Assembly: GCF_015706575.1 (NCBI RefSeq)
Contig: NW_024037049.1
Location: 7,778,852 to 7,842,851, forward strand
DNA length: 64,000 nt
Direction of reading: 5' to 3'
From: Patiria miniata
Taxonomy: Eukaryota; Echinodermata; Asteroidea; Valvatida; Asterinidae
Shown here: positions 44,263 to 55,900 of the stretch, piece after piece
How the letters are laid out: each line of letters opens with the position of its first letter
Position numbering within the stretch: the stretch's first letter is position 1
Made by a program: the position numbers and the translations under genes
Notes under the pieces: model-generated
The model's database searches: none
The model's input: only the letters and a program-made list of their open reading frames with translations
What the model was told of the DNA's origin: nothing

Positions 44263-44476
44263 TAAACACTGTAAACTCAGTGTGTTACCTCCCAAGTGAA
44301 AGTTGGAAAAAATCACTCGGGTGGGACTCGAACCCACGACCTCCTGCTTTCTAGTGCAGATGTCTTACCACTCGACCACCGAGCTAACGAGATCGGTTGG
44401 CCGGTTCGAATCTGATGTACATAGCAGCGGGTACCGCATAAACTATTATAAGATGGAATTTTGCGTCGGGGTGAAT
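44263..44476 (-). mobile_element. tRNA-headed SINE with 33-bp target-site duplication
   Basis: On the minus strand a tRNA-like head occupies 44384-44313. Its A-box-like word is TGGTCGAGTGG, its anticodon-loop-like sequence is CTAGAAA (as in Ser-AGA tRNAs), and its B-box is GGTTCGAGTCC. The acceptor stem is imperfect, the anticodon stem lacks a base, and no long variable arm is present, so this is a SINE head and not a working tRNA gene. Identical 33-bp direct repeats (44230-44262 and 44477-44509, containing CAAATTAGGTTTTGCCCTTC) flank it. A related GGGCAAAACCTAATTTGAT occurs at 37685. Confidence 0.8.
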
Positions 44477-46439
44477 AAATCAAATTAGGTTTTGCCCTTC
44501 ACCGACGTTGAAGGGCAAAGGGCAGAACAATTAACTGGTTCACTTTCATCCCATCGGTTTACATCCTTTAAACATTCTACTTGGCTTAAACCGGTCTCAA
44601 CTCCCTCACATTTTTTTCACCGGGTGCCGCTTATCTATTCTAAAGGAGCTTTACGGGCTTTGCGAGCTGCTGATTGTATAGTTTCTTGGAAGAATTTCTG
44701 CCAATGTTACCCTCTGCTTGCACAACAGCTGACAGGGTAAGGGTTCTTCCAGCGGTCTGCTTTTCTGATACCTGAAGAGAAAGTCCAATTTCCTGATATC
44801 TGAAAAGGACTCCAAGCAGTTCTTTTCAGAAAGTTGTCATGCTGCGTGTTTCCCAGCTATCATGATCACAGAGGTTTGAAGATGATGCTGGCTGGGCATA
44901 TGAGCGTTTGCTTGATGTCGCCTCTCGATGGCCAAGTGTGAGCATTGTAGTTCTTTGGAGCTTGCATGGGGCACCACCATGCATAGCCTATGCTACAAAT
45001 GAAGAGGATGTCAACTTGGCCGGAAATATCTGGTCTGGAAATAAGTTGGTATATTCCATGTGTTGAACTTCACCTATGGAATAACTGGTTTTAGTGAAAT
45101 TCCATTCTTAAGGCAAGCTACTGCAGCAAGCTCACAGATAGGAGAGCTACCGGTTGGTTCAAATAGAGCTTAGGTGAGTAACCCAATGATGGTACTTACG
45201 ATGGCACTTCAGATGGTACTTCGATCCCAAGATGGTATCTACTTAACAGACGGAGGTCAAGTGATAAACCTGCCGTGCATCAGATGTGATGAGGATGATT
45301 CTGAGTGAACTGTAGCTCTATCATTGGAACCCTGATAGAGGACTACAATGGCTCATCGGTAACCCTGGATAGAAGATATCTGAAAACTGGTGTGAAAGAT
45401 TGTAAGCAAAAACCCAAATGAAGGTGCAGATGCAGATCAGGGATTGGCAGCTACCATAAGACCTTCTCCATTGGGAATCAAATCTGCTCCTGACTGCAGA
45501 GATAGTAGTTTTCAGCTCAGCGGTAGATAATGTTAGCATCCAGGCACAAGGATGAAGAGTGCCATGATCTATGATTGCTGTGAGAATGTCTGCCCATTTG
45601 CCAGTGTTCTGCCGTCCGCCGTCACAGCCAACAGAGGGCTGCTGTGGGGCCCAAGAAGTAAAGGGATTATGGCTGGCGTGGCCAAAAAGGAGCTATGAGT
45701 ACAGTCGACTCCCGTTATAATGAGCTCGGTCATAACAATATCCCGATCAATTTGTGTACATTACTATGGGGAAATATTTGGTTATTACGTGCACGGACAT
45801 AACGAGACTTCGGCTATTACGACGATTTTGGCAGACCCAATGCGAGGAAAAGCATTGTTCTCAACCCATTTACAACGACATCTTTTCAAAACTACGGGCA
45901 TTGCAGCTTGTCAACGACAGACCTTTTGTCCCGAAACGGGTATCATGCTCCCTTCTTCCAATTCAAGCAACACCTTAAGCTTCACCCATCAATGTACCTT
46001 TGTAAAGACTTCAACCCAACGTTATTTCATCTCGCCGATCTTTATAAATAAATTCAATGGGACTGTGATAATCGGCGCAGTGGACCGCTGGTCTAGTTGC
46101 TAATTCCCCGCTGCAGTTTCCCTTAGCATGACCAGGGTTTGAAGTTTGCTTACGACTGCGGTACCACGTTTCTAGATTATTACAAACGACCAATAGGGGA
46201 CGCTAAGGAGCTAAGTGTTGATATTCTATTAATAGCCTTTAGTACTGCCGCCCGAACATCGGGTGCGTAATTGCTCCCTCTTGTTGGCTTGTGGCTATTA
46301 AAAAATACGTAAAAGAAAGAATAGCACCATGTCTTTTGTTATTGCATGTCAATCAATCTGGGCCAACTGGGAATATAAGGATGGGGACAACTGTCAAGAT
46401 TTTTACTGCAATGGCTTCAATCAAGAACAAGTGAATGGG

Positions 46440-46610
46440 ACATTCCCAGTGTTGTAGTCCAGGCCACAACCTCCGAGGCCGAGGTCACAACCTCCGAGGC
46501 CGAGGCCACAACCTCCGAGGCCAAGGCCGTGGCCGAGGCCACAACCGCGAGGCCAAGGCCAAGGCCGAGGCCACCACCTCCAAGGCCAAGGCCGAGGCCG
46601 AGGCCAGCTA
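46440..46610. repeat. GAGGCC-rich minisatellite
   Basis: A run of CACAACCTCCGAGGCCGAGG-type units grading into AAGGCCGAGGCC hexamers. The low-complexity open frames on both strands (Ala/Ser/Val-rich, or Arg/Gly-rich) are products of this repeat. Confidence 0.9.
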
Positions 46611-47306
46611 TCAAAACACATAATAAAATATAAATCACTAAAACAAGGCTAAGATTATGTTGGAGTTTTAACATCTTTTTAGTTGAATTCACTGAGTTTT
46701 GGAGTGCCTGGCTTACAAATTTACAGCTTGCAATGGGTTTCCTCTTGTAGGGAGTCCGGTGAATTTTATTTTTTAAAGAAAGAAATCTCAAGTTTTGTAT
46801 CACTGAAAGCAAATTACACAACAAAATCAATGGCGTTTGAATCAGGCTCATAGGTGTGTGCCCTTTGGAGATACAACAATTTAAATGGCCAAATTTTGAG
46901 TTTCTATTCTGTAAGATTTACATCATTTACTTTTAGCATGTTGTATAAATCTTATTTTCAAAACCTATCAAAATGCTTAATATCATAGGAATCCCCATTA
47001 AATAAACAACAACTTGATTTTTGAATCAGGTTTTTACCACTTATAACCAAAAAGTTACGAACCCCCCCCCCCCCCCGACCTTCGCACTGTCCAGGCGCGC
47101 GCCGAACAAACACCGCGATGCGACCAGACAATGCCAGACGGCCCGCCATTACGCACGGGCAAAGCATAGTTCCAATCCCGCTCCACACAACGGGATAAGT
47201 GTCCACGCATTAACATTGTTAGTACCGCGGTACCAGACAAAGTCTGGCAATGGCCAATCCCGCTCCAAACAACACGGCAACACGGAACATGCGTGCATGA
47301 TATCAC

Positions 47307-47419
47307 TCAGTTCATCAAAATGACCATGAATTCTCGGATCATCAAATTTGAATCCAATGGCTTCGAAGAATTTTAAAATCATGGCAAGAGGTAGGAGTCC
47401 AGAGGTTTTGGCCGTATAT
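47307..47419 (-). pseudogene. Candidate captured exon resembling glutaminase (N-terminal helical region)
   Basis: On the minus strand an acceptor GTGGTTACAG is followed by 113 nt reading YTAKTSGLLPLAMILKFFEA and IGFKFDDPRIHGHFDEL, with a possible donor GTGATA. The pattern Y-T-x(n)-G-x-x-P-x(8)-L-x-x-x-G-x-x-x-x-D-P-R-[IL]-x(6)-L resembles the region ahead of the catalytic domain in animal glutaminases. It lies wholly inside the TIR-bounded insertion, with no companion exon found, so it is probably a captured fragment. The family match is from memory and untested. Confidence 0.4.
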
Positions 47420-48394
47420 CTGTAACCACGCAAAATTAGTCCATTTCAAACAGTGCTTATACATGTCATAAGTATCAACATGGCTCTAAAAATACAAAGA
47501 AGTATCCTGGTACCACGAGGAATACTGACTCCTATTATTAAAACATTCATTCACAACTTTGCATTCATTTGGATGTAAAAACGAATTCTGAAATCGCGCT
47601 TTCCATATCGACCATTTGCGCCAAATATTACCTTGTGAGCCGGAACTTTCATTTAAATCACCGTGCAAAAATAAAATCTACTTGATCGTACACAGAAAGT
47701 TCAGACTTTTACTGAAACAGTGTCTTATAAAAAGAAATGATTAAGCTTGCCGCCAACCTCGTCCCCAGTGCTTACTTTATTTCCAACCTCGTTTCCAGAG
47801 CAGGTAGTGATGGACGCGTACTGTTCAACACCCTGGGTAGGAGGTTGGCTTGCCGCACCTTGCTGCAAATCATTTTTAAAGGTCGGGGTACAGAGGCGAA
47901 ACGAGAAAATGTTGTACAACACTGCAACCAGACTAGTCTACTACCACATGTTATTGTACGCAAATGGGATTGGTGCCAGACTTATGTAGTCTGGCACGCG
48001 GTAACAGTTATAACGCTTGCACGCACGTGGAAAGCTGAAGCGCAGGCTAGGCGAAGATGCTACGTACGTGAGTACGTTCAATGCAACCATTTCCAGTTCA
48101 TTCGTGCGTTCATTCGTGCGTATATGCGTTCGTTTCACGGAACCCACTGCGGCAGAATCTCGAGGGTTTGATACGGTAAAAAATAAAAATTAATTAGAAC
48201 AGAAAACACATCAAAATGGGCGACCTCGAGCCGGCCTCGACCGATTCTGAGGCTAGAAGGCTCCGAAGGGTTGTTTACATCTTACTCGCCAGCTGAACAC
48301 TCCATTATTTTGCCAGAGGGATGTTTCAAAAAGCATGAAGTGAACTTGTTAAACAAAATCTGGATTTTTTGAACGAATTATTTGATTTTTTTTT

Positions 48395-48900
48395 ACGGAT
48401 AAGGTATTTATGAATGGGAATAAATATGTGCTCGGTCGGTATTTATCACTCTCGGTATTTATTACCCTCGCCTCCGGCTCGGGTAATTATCAGCACCCAG
48501 ACTCTAAGCAAGGGCGGATCCAGGGGGGGGGCCAAAGGGGGCCATGGCCCCCCCCCCCAAACAAAACCAATTTTTTTTTTTTTTTATGTAACATCGCAAT
48601 AAAGGCAGGCAATGAGTACACCACCATCTTTTCCTCAAAAAAACATTGGTCAAAGTGGTCAGAAATTGCCTCAGATCGCACCACAGAGCATCTAGAATCC
48701 AAAAAAATTTCGGGGCCCTTAAGCGGGCCCCCAACCCCACGCCGTAATTTTTTGACCCACTTTTTGGGGGGACCAAATTTTTTTTTTGGCCCCCCCCTAA
48801 AATTGTGTTCTGGATCCGCCCTTGACTCTAAGCGGTATTAAACAGAGTGATAAAAACCTCTCGAGCACACATTTATTCCCTTATTAATAACAGTACATAT
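48395..48900. repeat. Palindromic stretch hosting a hAT MITE
   Basis: GGGAATAAATATGTGCTCGG (48415) with ATTTATCACTCT is mirrored by AGAGTGATAAA and CGAGCACACATTTATTCCC (48844-48882). The hAT element at 48509-48824 sits in its centre. Confidence 0.7.
48509..48824. mobile_element. Small hAT-type MITE (316 bp)
   Basis: Perfect 15-bp inverted ends CAAGGGCGGATCCAG and an exact 8-bp duplication ACTCTAAG (48501-48508, 48825-48832). The interior is CCCCC- and T-rich. The perfect duplication suggests one of the younger insertions in this nest. Confidence 0.9.
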
Positions 48901-50295
48901 TAACAGTACATACCAACAAATGACCATCTTTTCATGTCTTCGGACGTGCGTTACACGATTAAAACACGCGCGCACAATGTACCGTACCTTGTGCACAACG
49001 AATGGGGAAAACTGCGCTCCGGTTTTAGCGAGGTTCTGGCTGTATTGACAGTATTGTGAAAGTCCATCGGACCTTGTTATAACGGGAGTCGACTGTACTA
49101 CAAAAAATTTCATAACTCTGTCTATCAAATGCAGGAATTCCTGTCGCGTTGAAGCTAACGAATTCTTCTAGACCAGAGCACCATAGGATGAGTATGAATT
49201 TGGCAAAAGGCTGGAAGCTGGTAGCTTGGAAGGGATGCAAATACATGTAGATAGATGCAAGTAGCATTCTGAGAATGTTGAGAAACTTATATCTATCTAA
49301 TACTGATGGGAGAAAATTCATTTTGTTGAAGTGATTTGGACTCTCAAACTCTGTCCAAGGCAGCCATTGTGTTGGTACAATGTACAAGATGCAGTTGCAT
49401 TGTCCTGAAAAGGCCATCAGAGCAGTAGGTCATAGCTAAGATGGGCGACTATAATCCTTTTGGAGATGGCTCTTGGCTTAGATAGGAAAGACACAGGAAG
49501 GCTGCGTAGAGCCCCTGTTTGACATGCACCAGGGAACTAGGTCTATAGACAAGATGCCAGAAGGTTCTGATGCCATCACGTTGTGTCTGACATTCCCAAT
49601 AGTACTGCCTAAAACCAAGTTGAAAAATTTTTCAAGGTAGGTCAGCTGTCGTGAAGTACAACAGCTGAAGATACCGAAGATGATACTGAAGATGAAAACA
49701 ACATCAAGTGCAAGATAGACAGACTGTAAAAGGCTTTACTGGAGATAGGGTCTGTTATAGCCTATCATCTAGGTACGGGAGCAAATGGATCTGTTTTGGT
49801 GTAAAAAGGAATGCCGCCACAACATAGGCGATTCTTATAAAGACTCACAGAAACTGTAAAAATCCAAAAGGTCTGAAGCGAAACCCTGTATGTACGCAGA
49901 ACTCTAACCTCTGATGACCTCGCCTATATGGGCACAAGGACATTAGTATCCCATTGATTGATGGAAGTAGCAAACCAACTCGTCTTCAGAGACTGGAGGG
50001 AAGTAGAAAGCATTTCCATCTGAAGTCCTTTGCTTCATGCAATAGTTTGATAATGGGCTGCCATATGTCAGACTTCTATCGACTGAGGAAAAAGGCTGAA
50101 GTAAAGCCGAGACCTGATCCAGTTGAAACTATCCTCACCTTCAATCCTGGCCAAATCTCGCTGGGCCCCCAACCCCCGGCCCCCGCTCAATGTTGTCTAT
50201 CATTATGCGGTGTGTGTTCCATCAGCTGGAGAGAACAACATTGACAGGGGGAGCGGGGGAGTGGGTGACCGTGGGAGGCTAGGGTTATTTCCAAG

Positions 50296-51083
50296 CAGGC
50301 CTGGATTACCCAATAGGCACAGTAGGCACTGTGCCTAGGGCCTACAAAAAAATGGGGGCCTACGAAAATACAGCAGTATGCCATAGAACACATATAGGCC
50401 TACCCACACACTCCCCCATACACGCGCAGAGAAAAGTTTTCAAAAAGTTTTAGGATTTCTCTCAGAATGTTCGATTTCACCAACTGACGCTGTACAGCAT
50501 GTAGGCATACATGTAGGCCCTACGTAGTACGATTTACGTGTAAAGGTTGTCGTTCTGAAGCACGGTGCCAACCATGGGCGTCGATTGGTGGGAGCGTGGG
50601 GGGACATGTCGTTCCCCCAACTATTTTCGTTCCCGATTAAATAATTGTAGCCTACATTTGAGTCTGTAGCTCAGAATAGCTGATTCAATGACTCCAAACT
50701 CGAAAATGATGCTCTTTTGCTAAAACCTTGCCAGTAGTCAGAAATTGCCTCAGATCGTACCACAGAGCGTCTAGAATCCATCCCCCCCCCCCCCCGAGAC
50801 CCTTAAGCGGGCCCCAAACCCCACGCTGTTTAGGCTTGACATTCGAAGTGGTTCTCATCAGGATACATATGTTCGTACCACCCCCCGCCCGCCCCTCCCC
50901 CTTTTAAGAAGCGACTGACACCCTTGGTGCCAACAGGCTTTAAGAGCTAGGACCTATACCAGTTTGGCCTGGCTTGATTTGTACAGTGCTTTGTATGCTG
51001 AATTTGGTGCCGGTGACTAGGGAGGAGTAGGGTCTAAAGAACACTGGTGCCTAGGGCCTACAAACCCACTTAATCCGGGCCTG
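50296..51083. mobile_element. hAT-type non-autonomous element (788 bp)
   Basis: Ends CAGGCCTGGATTACC and (reversed) CAGGCCCGGATTAAG, with an exact 8-bp duplication TTTCCAAG (50288-50295, 51084-51091). Inverted subterminal CTAGGGCCTACAAA occurs at both sides. It belongs to the family of 9283-10039. A C run at 50781 and a GGGCGTCGATTGGTGGGAG phrase hint at smaller nested pieces. Confidence 0.9.
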
Positions 51084-51654
51084 TTTCCAAGTGCCCCAAC
51101 CATTGGCTGGGATTGTAGTTCATTCCCTAAGGAAAGATATCCTTCTCCAAGGCATCAAACGAGTGTATATTGTGAAATAGGCTCATGCTCAGGGAGAACC
51201 GCGGTGGATAAGAATTCCAGACAATACCTCAAAGAAAGTGTCTGAAGAACCCCTAATGTATGAAGCTACATAAAACCACTTCTGACTGGACTCTGCAGGA
51301 CTCGGTCCGTCCCATGGGAGAGGAATTCCCTGGTTTGTGACAGATCGGTTCTCCCCAAACGCTTCATAATAATAGAATAAATATAACCAAGAAGATGATG
51401 AGAAACTCTACAAACTGTAAATAAAACGAGGTAAATTGACGAGGAAAAACAGGAGCTATTTTACAAACGTTCTACCCGACCTGCCGCTAAGAGAAAAGAG
51501 GACGCTCACGAGGCACGCATGCCACGGGGTATTATGGGTAGGGTGCCAGAGGGCGCTATTGTAATAACTTATCGGAAAATACCTGCCGGTAGGGGTAATA
51601 TGCATAAGTAGTATTGCTCTACAGGTAAGTTGAGTGAAGTAGACACAAGTAATA

Positions 51655-52940
51655 ACTAGATGTATGTTTGTTGACAAACATCTGGCTGTTTCGTAATTGT
51701 GTTTTTATGTCATGTTATAGACTAATGGGAGATAATAGATGTGAAGTCAAAAGTAGCAAAATCATGAGGACAAACGGTACAAAGACATATGCGTAAAAAT
51801 GCAGATTGGATTGAATGTCTATTCGTATCTGATGACGTCATCTTGACAGGACTGATATTGTGATCGATATCATATTGAAGTTTAGGTAGAAACTATATTT
51901 GTCAACCAAATGGAACTTGTCGCATGTAGTCATATCAACAGAAACTGTGCACAATTTTGCGAAAATTTTTTTCCAATTATAAGTAATTAGCCTCCAAAAT
52001 ATGCAACTTTACTATGACGTCATATGTCACGTGATGACGTCATCATGACGCCACTACAATGTTCATATATAATGCATCCCGGTCCAGGTACACACAAACT
52101 TTTAATCCAATCACTCATGTAGTTCAGGAGATATGCCTGTCGCATCATTTTAGGCAGTAAATATAATACTTATTCCCATGCTCTTGCCAGACTTGACATT
52201 CAAAACTTAGAATCCAGAAGATTTGATTTGTTGCACAACTTTGGAAGCAAACTTTTGTACTCGACCAGATTTCGACATATGCTCCCACCAGAAAATAATA
52301 ACAAGCAAGGTAGAAAACTCAGGTCCACAACCGTTTCTAGTCTTGTCATACCCAGATGTAACACTGAGCGGTACAAGAAATCTACCATCCCATCACTGAC
52401 CAGAATTTTAAAATAATAAGTGTAATATGCCTCTGTGATCCACCTCTTTTTAATTTAAATAATTTTTCACTCCAATTTTAATTAGCAATTTCTTGTGTAG
52501 CTAAGCAAGTCTTTAGTGATCTGTCAATAATTAGTATAGCCTCTGTGATCCACTCTCTTTTTTTACGAAAATTTTATATAGTTTTACACTCAGTTTTAAT
52601 CTGCAATGTCTTATCTTAGCTAGTCTTAGAGGTCTGTTAATGATAATGAATAATTTCTCCCGTTATGATTTGTACCTTTTAATTTACAATTTAAAGATGT
52701 ATTAATTGTATTTTAAGTAATTTTTAACTAAAATACCCGTTGTAAATTTGAATGTTTTCTGTCTGTGTCTGCTTTTAATTCAAATAAATAAACCATAATA
52801 ATTTATTGACTATGACGTCATATGTCAGTGATGACGTCATATGTCAGTGATGACCCGGAAGTGAAGGTCAAGCGAGTTCACGTACATGACAAAAACATAT
52901 TTATCAATTTATGGTCTATCTGATTACAAGGTTGGAGCAT
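51655..52940 (+). mobile_element. CRE-rich hairpin-capped repeat, interrupted by a LINE tail and a DIRS-type element
   Basis: Left end CTAGATGTATG with hairpin ATGTTTGTTGACAAACAT (51663-51680) and tag GGCTGTTTCG. It continues with ATATGTCACGTGATGACGTC near 52021 and GCATCCCGGTCCAGG. After the LINE insert it resumes at 52800 with TATGACGTCATATGTCAGTG and GACCCGGAAGTGAAGGTCA. CRE words resume beyond the DIRS-type copy at 57360-57381 (CGATGACGTCATAATGACGT), so the host repeat reaches about 57500. Confidence 0.65.
52165..52795 (+). mobile_element. CR1/Jockey-group LINE 3' end, 5'-truncated
   Basis: Reads RRFDLLHNFGSKLLYSTRFR, HMLPPENNNKQGRKLRSTTV, SSLVIPRCNTERYKKSTIPS, LTRILK then a stop. This is the typical last 60-80 residues of CR1/Jockey-group reverse transcriptases (R-R-x-x-L..P..R-Y-x-x-S-x-x-P-x-L-x-R). 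An untranslated tail ends in AAATAAATAAACC. Everything upstream is missing. Confidence 0.75.
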
Positions 52941-52950
52941 GATTTTTCAT

Positions 52951-55900
52951 TCGAGTAAGAAAATACTCACCTCTGTTTACCTACATTTGCATATAAGCGC
53001 GCATGCGCACAAACGTTCGCTGAAAAGAATAGCGCCCGAGCCACACCCTCATTGTCCACTGCATGCCCCCCGCCCACAAAGGACCCTGTAACGTACTAGC
53101 TTGTCCTATTTTTTTTTTTTTTTTTTTCTTTAAAGGGAGGGATGGTAAACAGAGGTGAGTATTTTCTTACTAGAATGGAAAATCCCTTTGGATTTTAGGA
53201 ATTCCATTACAGAAAATACCTCACCTCTGTTTACCTACATTTGCAGAGTAGCACCGAAAGTCTCAAGGGGGGGAAGGGACATGCAGTGGTACTTGAAAGT
53301 CTAAACTAGGCCTACATGCAATTCTAAATAACATGCAAAGGTTGTCTAGACATACCCGGGAGCTGCCTATCTATTTCAAAGGAGCTGTGCGGGCTGAGCG
53401 GGCTGCTGATCGTGCTGTTTCTTGGAGGACTTTCTTGCCCATGTGTCCCTCCGATTGCACGACATCCTTCAGGTAGCATAATGTGAAAGTCGAAGGATTT
53501 TTCCAGCAGGCCGCGTTCATAATCTCTGAAAGAGGAACTCCAAGCAGATGGGCCCATGAAGTCGACATGCTGCGTGTCTCGTGGGCTCCTGATTTCGATC
53601 CTCGATGTTCGGGATGGCATTGTATGGCCACCGAAATCCATCGAGCGATCATGGTCACAGAGGCTTTGTGATGAGGCTGGATGGTCGTAATAAACAGTTG
53701 CTTGATGTCTCCTCTGAGGGGCTTGTTGCGAGCAATGTAGTACTTGAGCACTCGCACGGGGCACCACCATTTATCCTCTGCTACTGAAGAGAACGATGTC
53801 AAACTTGGTACAAATATGTCGGGTGGTGAGAAACCCATTGATTGATTCTTGGTGAGAAAACCTACCCTTGGAATTAGTCGTACACCGCCAGGTTCCCATC
53901 GAATATGGCCCGGTTCCACTGACAGAGCATGGAGTTCGCTTCTGCGGCGAGCTGTAAAAATGTGGATTTAACTGTAAGATGATGAAGGGACGAACTACCT
54001 GCTGGTTCAAATGGAGGTTTGGAGAGAGATAACAGGAAGGTGCCCAGATCCCATGATGGTATCAGCTTCCTGGTAGGAGGCCGATCATTAAACATACCAC
54101 GTATCATGTGAGAAATTGATGTATTAGATGAAGTTGTTGTGCCATCATGGAAACCCTGATGAAGGACACCAATAGCTGACCTGTAGCCCTTAATTGTTGA
54201 AATTTGAAGGCCTGAATTAAAAAGGGGAAGAAAGAAATCCCCAATCGAGGTTACAGATGCAGAACGGGGATTGACAGCTCTCTCCTCGCACCATTTGGTG
54301 AAGTGGAGAAGTCTACTATCATAAGTTCTTCTGGTGGATCTCCGTCTGCTCTTAATTGCCAAGGACGTAGCTTCCTCCGAAAGTCCAGCTGATCGGAAGG
54401 AGACTTTGAGAGCACCCAGGCACAAAGATGGAGAGTGGATGGATCCGGATGTAGAATGTGAGACCCGGGTTGTGACAGGAAGTCTGGCCGGTTGGGAAGT
54501 ATGAGGGGCGAGTGAACCAGGAGATCCAGAAGGCGAGGAAACCATGGCTGTCTTGGCCAAAATGGAGCTATGAGGACTACTCTGGATAGCTCTGTCTCTA
54601 TCTTTGTCAGGACCCGTTGAATGAGAGAGATCGGGGGGAAGGCATAAGCATGCATCCTGACCAGTCGAAGCTGAGGGCATCTACCTTCCACGTCAGAGGA
54701 TGAGTGTGACGGGTGCAAAAGGTTGGAAGCTGGTTGTTCAGGTGAGATGCGAATAGGTCCACATGTGGAGTTCCGAGTACGTTGAAGATGTGTTTGACTA
54801 CAGGAGGGTGGAGAGACCATTCTGTCGGAGAGACGCGACCCCTGGAAAGGGCGTCGGCAAGGACATTCTTCTTCCCGGCCAGATGGGTGGCTTGAAGAGA
54901 TATTTGACGAGGAATGCACCAGTTGAGTAGCTCCCAAGTGGCTAGGCAGAGAGACGGAGAGTGAGTTCCCCCCTGACGGTTGATGTAAGACTTGACTAGA
55001 ACTAATTTGTTGAGGACTTCGGACTCTAGGGAACGTAAAGCCTTGTACACTGCCAGGAGTTCTAGGTGATTGATGTGAAGTAGACTCTCTTCCATTGACC
55101 ATGTGCAGGCCCGTGATAGATAGTCCAGGTGAGCTCCCCAACCCAGAGTTGAAGCATCTGTTGTGAGGATAGCTGCTGGAGAGGGGCGAGGGAACACGAC
55201 TCCACATAGGAGATTGTCCGGAGCTAGCCACCACCGGAGCTTGTCGATAATTAAGTGAGTTACTGGAACCATCTTTGATAGAGGATCCTTGCGAGGGCGA
55301 AAGTGGTACAGGAGATGAAGCTGTAAGGGACGCATGTGCATCCTGCACCAGGGAACCAAGTCGACAAGACTTGCCATGAGGCCCAAAAGGCGGAGCCAAG
55401 CTTTGGCTGGGAGGATTGGAGATGACCTGAAAATTCCGATGTAATCCCAGAGTGTCTGACATCTTTCCCCCGATGGCATCGCTCTGCCTGTTGTCATGTC
55501 TAGAACTGCTCCAAGATAGGTCGGTTGTTGGGTTGGAATCAGAGACGACTTTTCGACATTGATGATGAACCGAGATTGAGAGTTGAACGGTCTGTCGGAG
55601 GGCATCTACCGTGTCCTGGAAGGTCGGACCTACTATGAGCCAATCGTCCAGATAGGGGAATATGTGGATCTGTTTTTGATGCAAGAAAGCTGCTACTACT
55701 TTGGCTATTCTTGTAAAGACCCGAGGGGCTGTGGAGAGGCAGAATGGTAGGCAACGAAATTGGTACCCGGAACCCTGGTATAGAAACTGGAGAAACTTCT
55801 GATGATCTGCGTGGATAGGTACATGAAGGTAGGCATCCTTCAGATCGATGGAAGTAGCCCACCAATTCCTTTTCAGGGACTGGAGTCTCCATGCGGAAGT

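Larger units (their letters stand above)
45702..49095. mobile_element. pogo/Tigger-like TIR element (3.4 kb), no transposase seen
   Basis: Perfect 19-bp terminal inverted repeats CAGTCGACTCCCGTTATAA (45702-45720 and 49077-49095) with TA on both sides, as in pogo-type Tc1/mariner elements. The neighbouring old DIRS sequence resumes across it. No DDE transposase or DNA-binding domain was recognised. The interior holds a GAGGCC-rich minisatellite, a glutaminase-like exon, a C run, and a palindrome carrying a hAT MITE. Confidence 0.8.
43000..51640 (-). mobile_element. DIRS-type retrotransposon, old copy 3, split by later insertions
   Basis: Treated as a fossil. The terminal repeat at 43000-43160 (AAAATCCAAAGGGATTTTCT, ACTCACCTCTGTTTACCTAC, GAAAAGAATAGCGCC) matches the end of copy 1 at 52951-53060. 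Recombinase-region sequence follows at 44620-45699 (TATCTATTCTAAAGGAGC near 44632). RNase H/reverse-transcriptase-region sequence continues at 49098-50295 and 51084-51300, each stretch alignable by eye to the corresponding stretch of copy 1. Later elements sit inside it: a SINE (44263-44476), a pogo-like element (45702-49095) and a hAT element (50296-51083). Broken throughout; the oldest-looking of the three. Its right limit and the origin of 43170-44230 are uncertain. Confidence 0.65.

Noticed and set aside
44313-44384. Functional tRNA-Ser gene
   Set aside because: The anticodon loop and B-box are right, but the anticodon stem lacks a base, the acceptor stem is imperfect and the long variable arm of Ser tRNAs is absent. 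With flanking duplications and a non-tRNA body, a SINE head fits better.
46417-46851. 144-codon minus-strand frame ending in an Ala/Val/Ser-rich repeat
   Set aside because: The repetitive part is a translated GAGGCC minisatellite and the rest has no recognisable domain.
45702-49095. Autonomous pogo/Tigger transposon with transposase
   Set aside because: No DDE domain, CENP-B-like DNA-binding domain or long open frame of that type was found on either strand.
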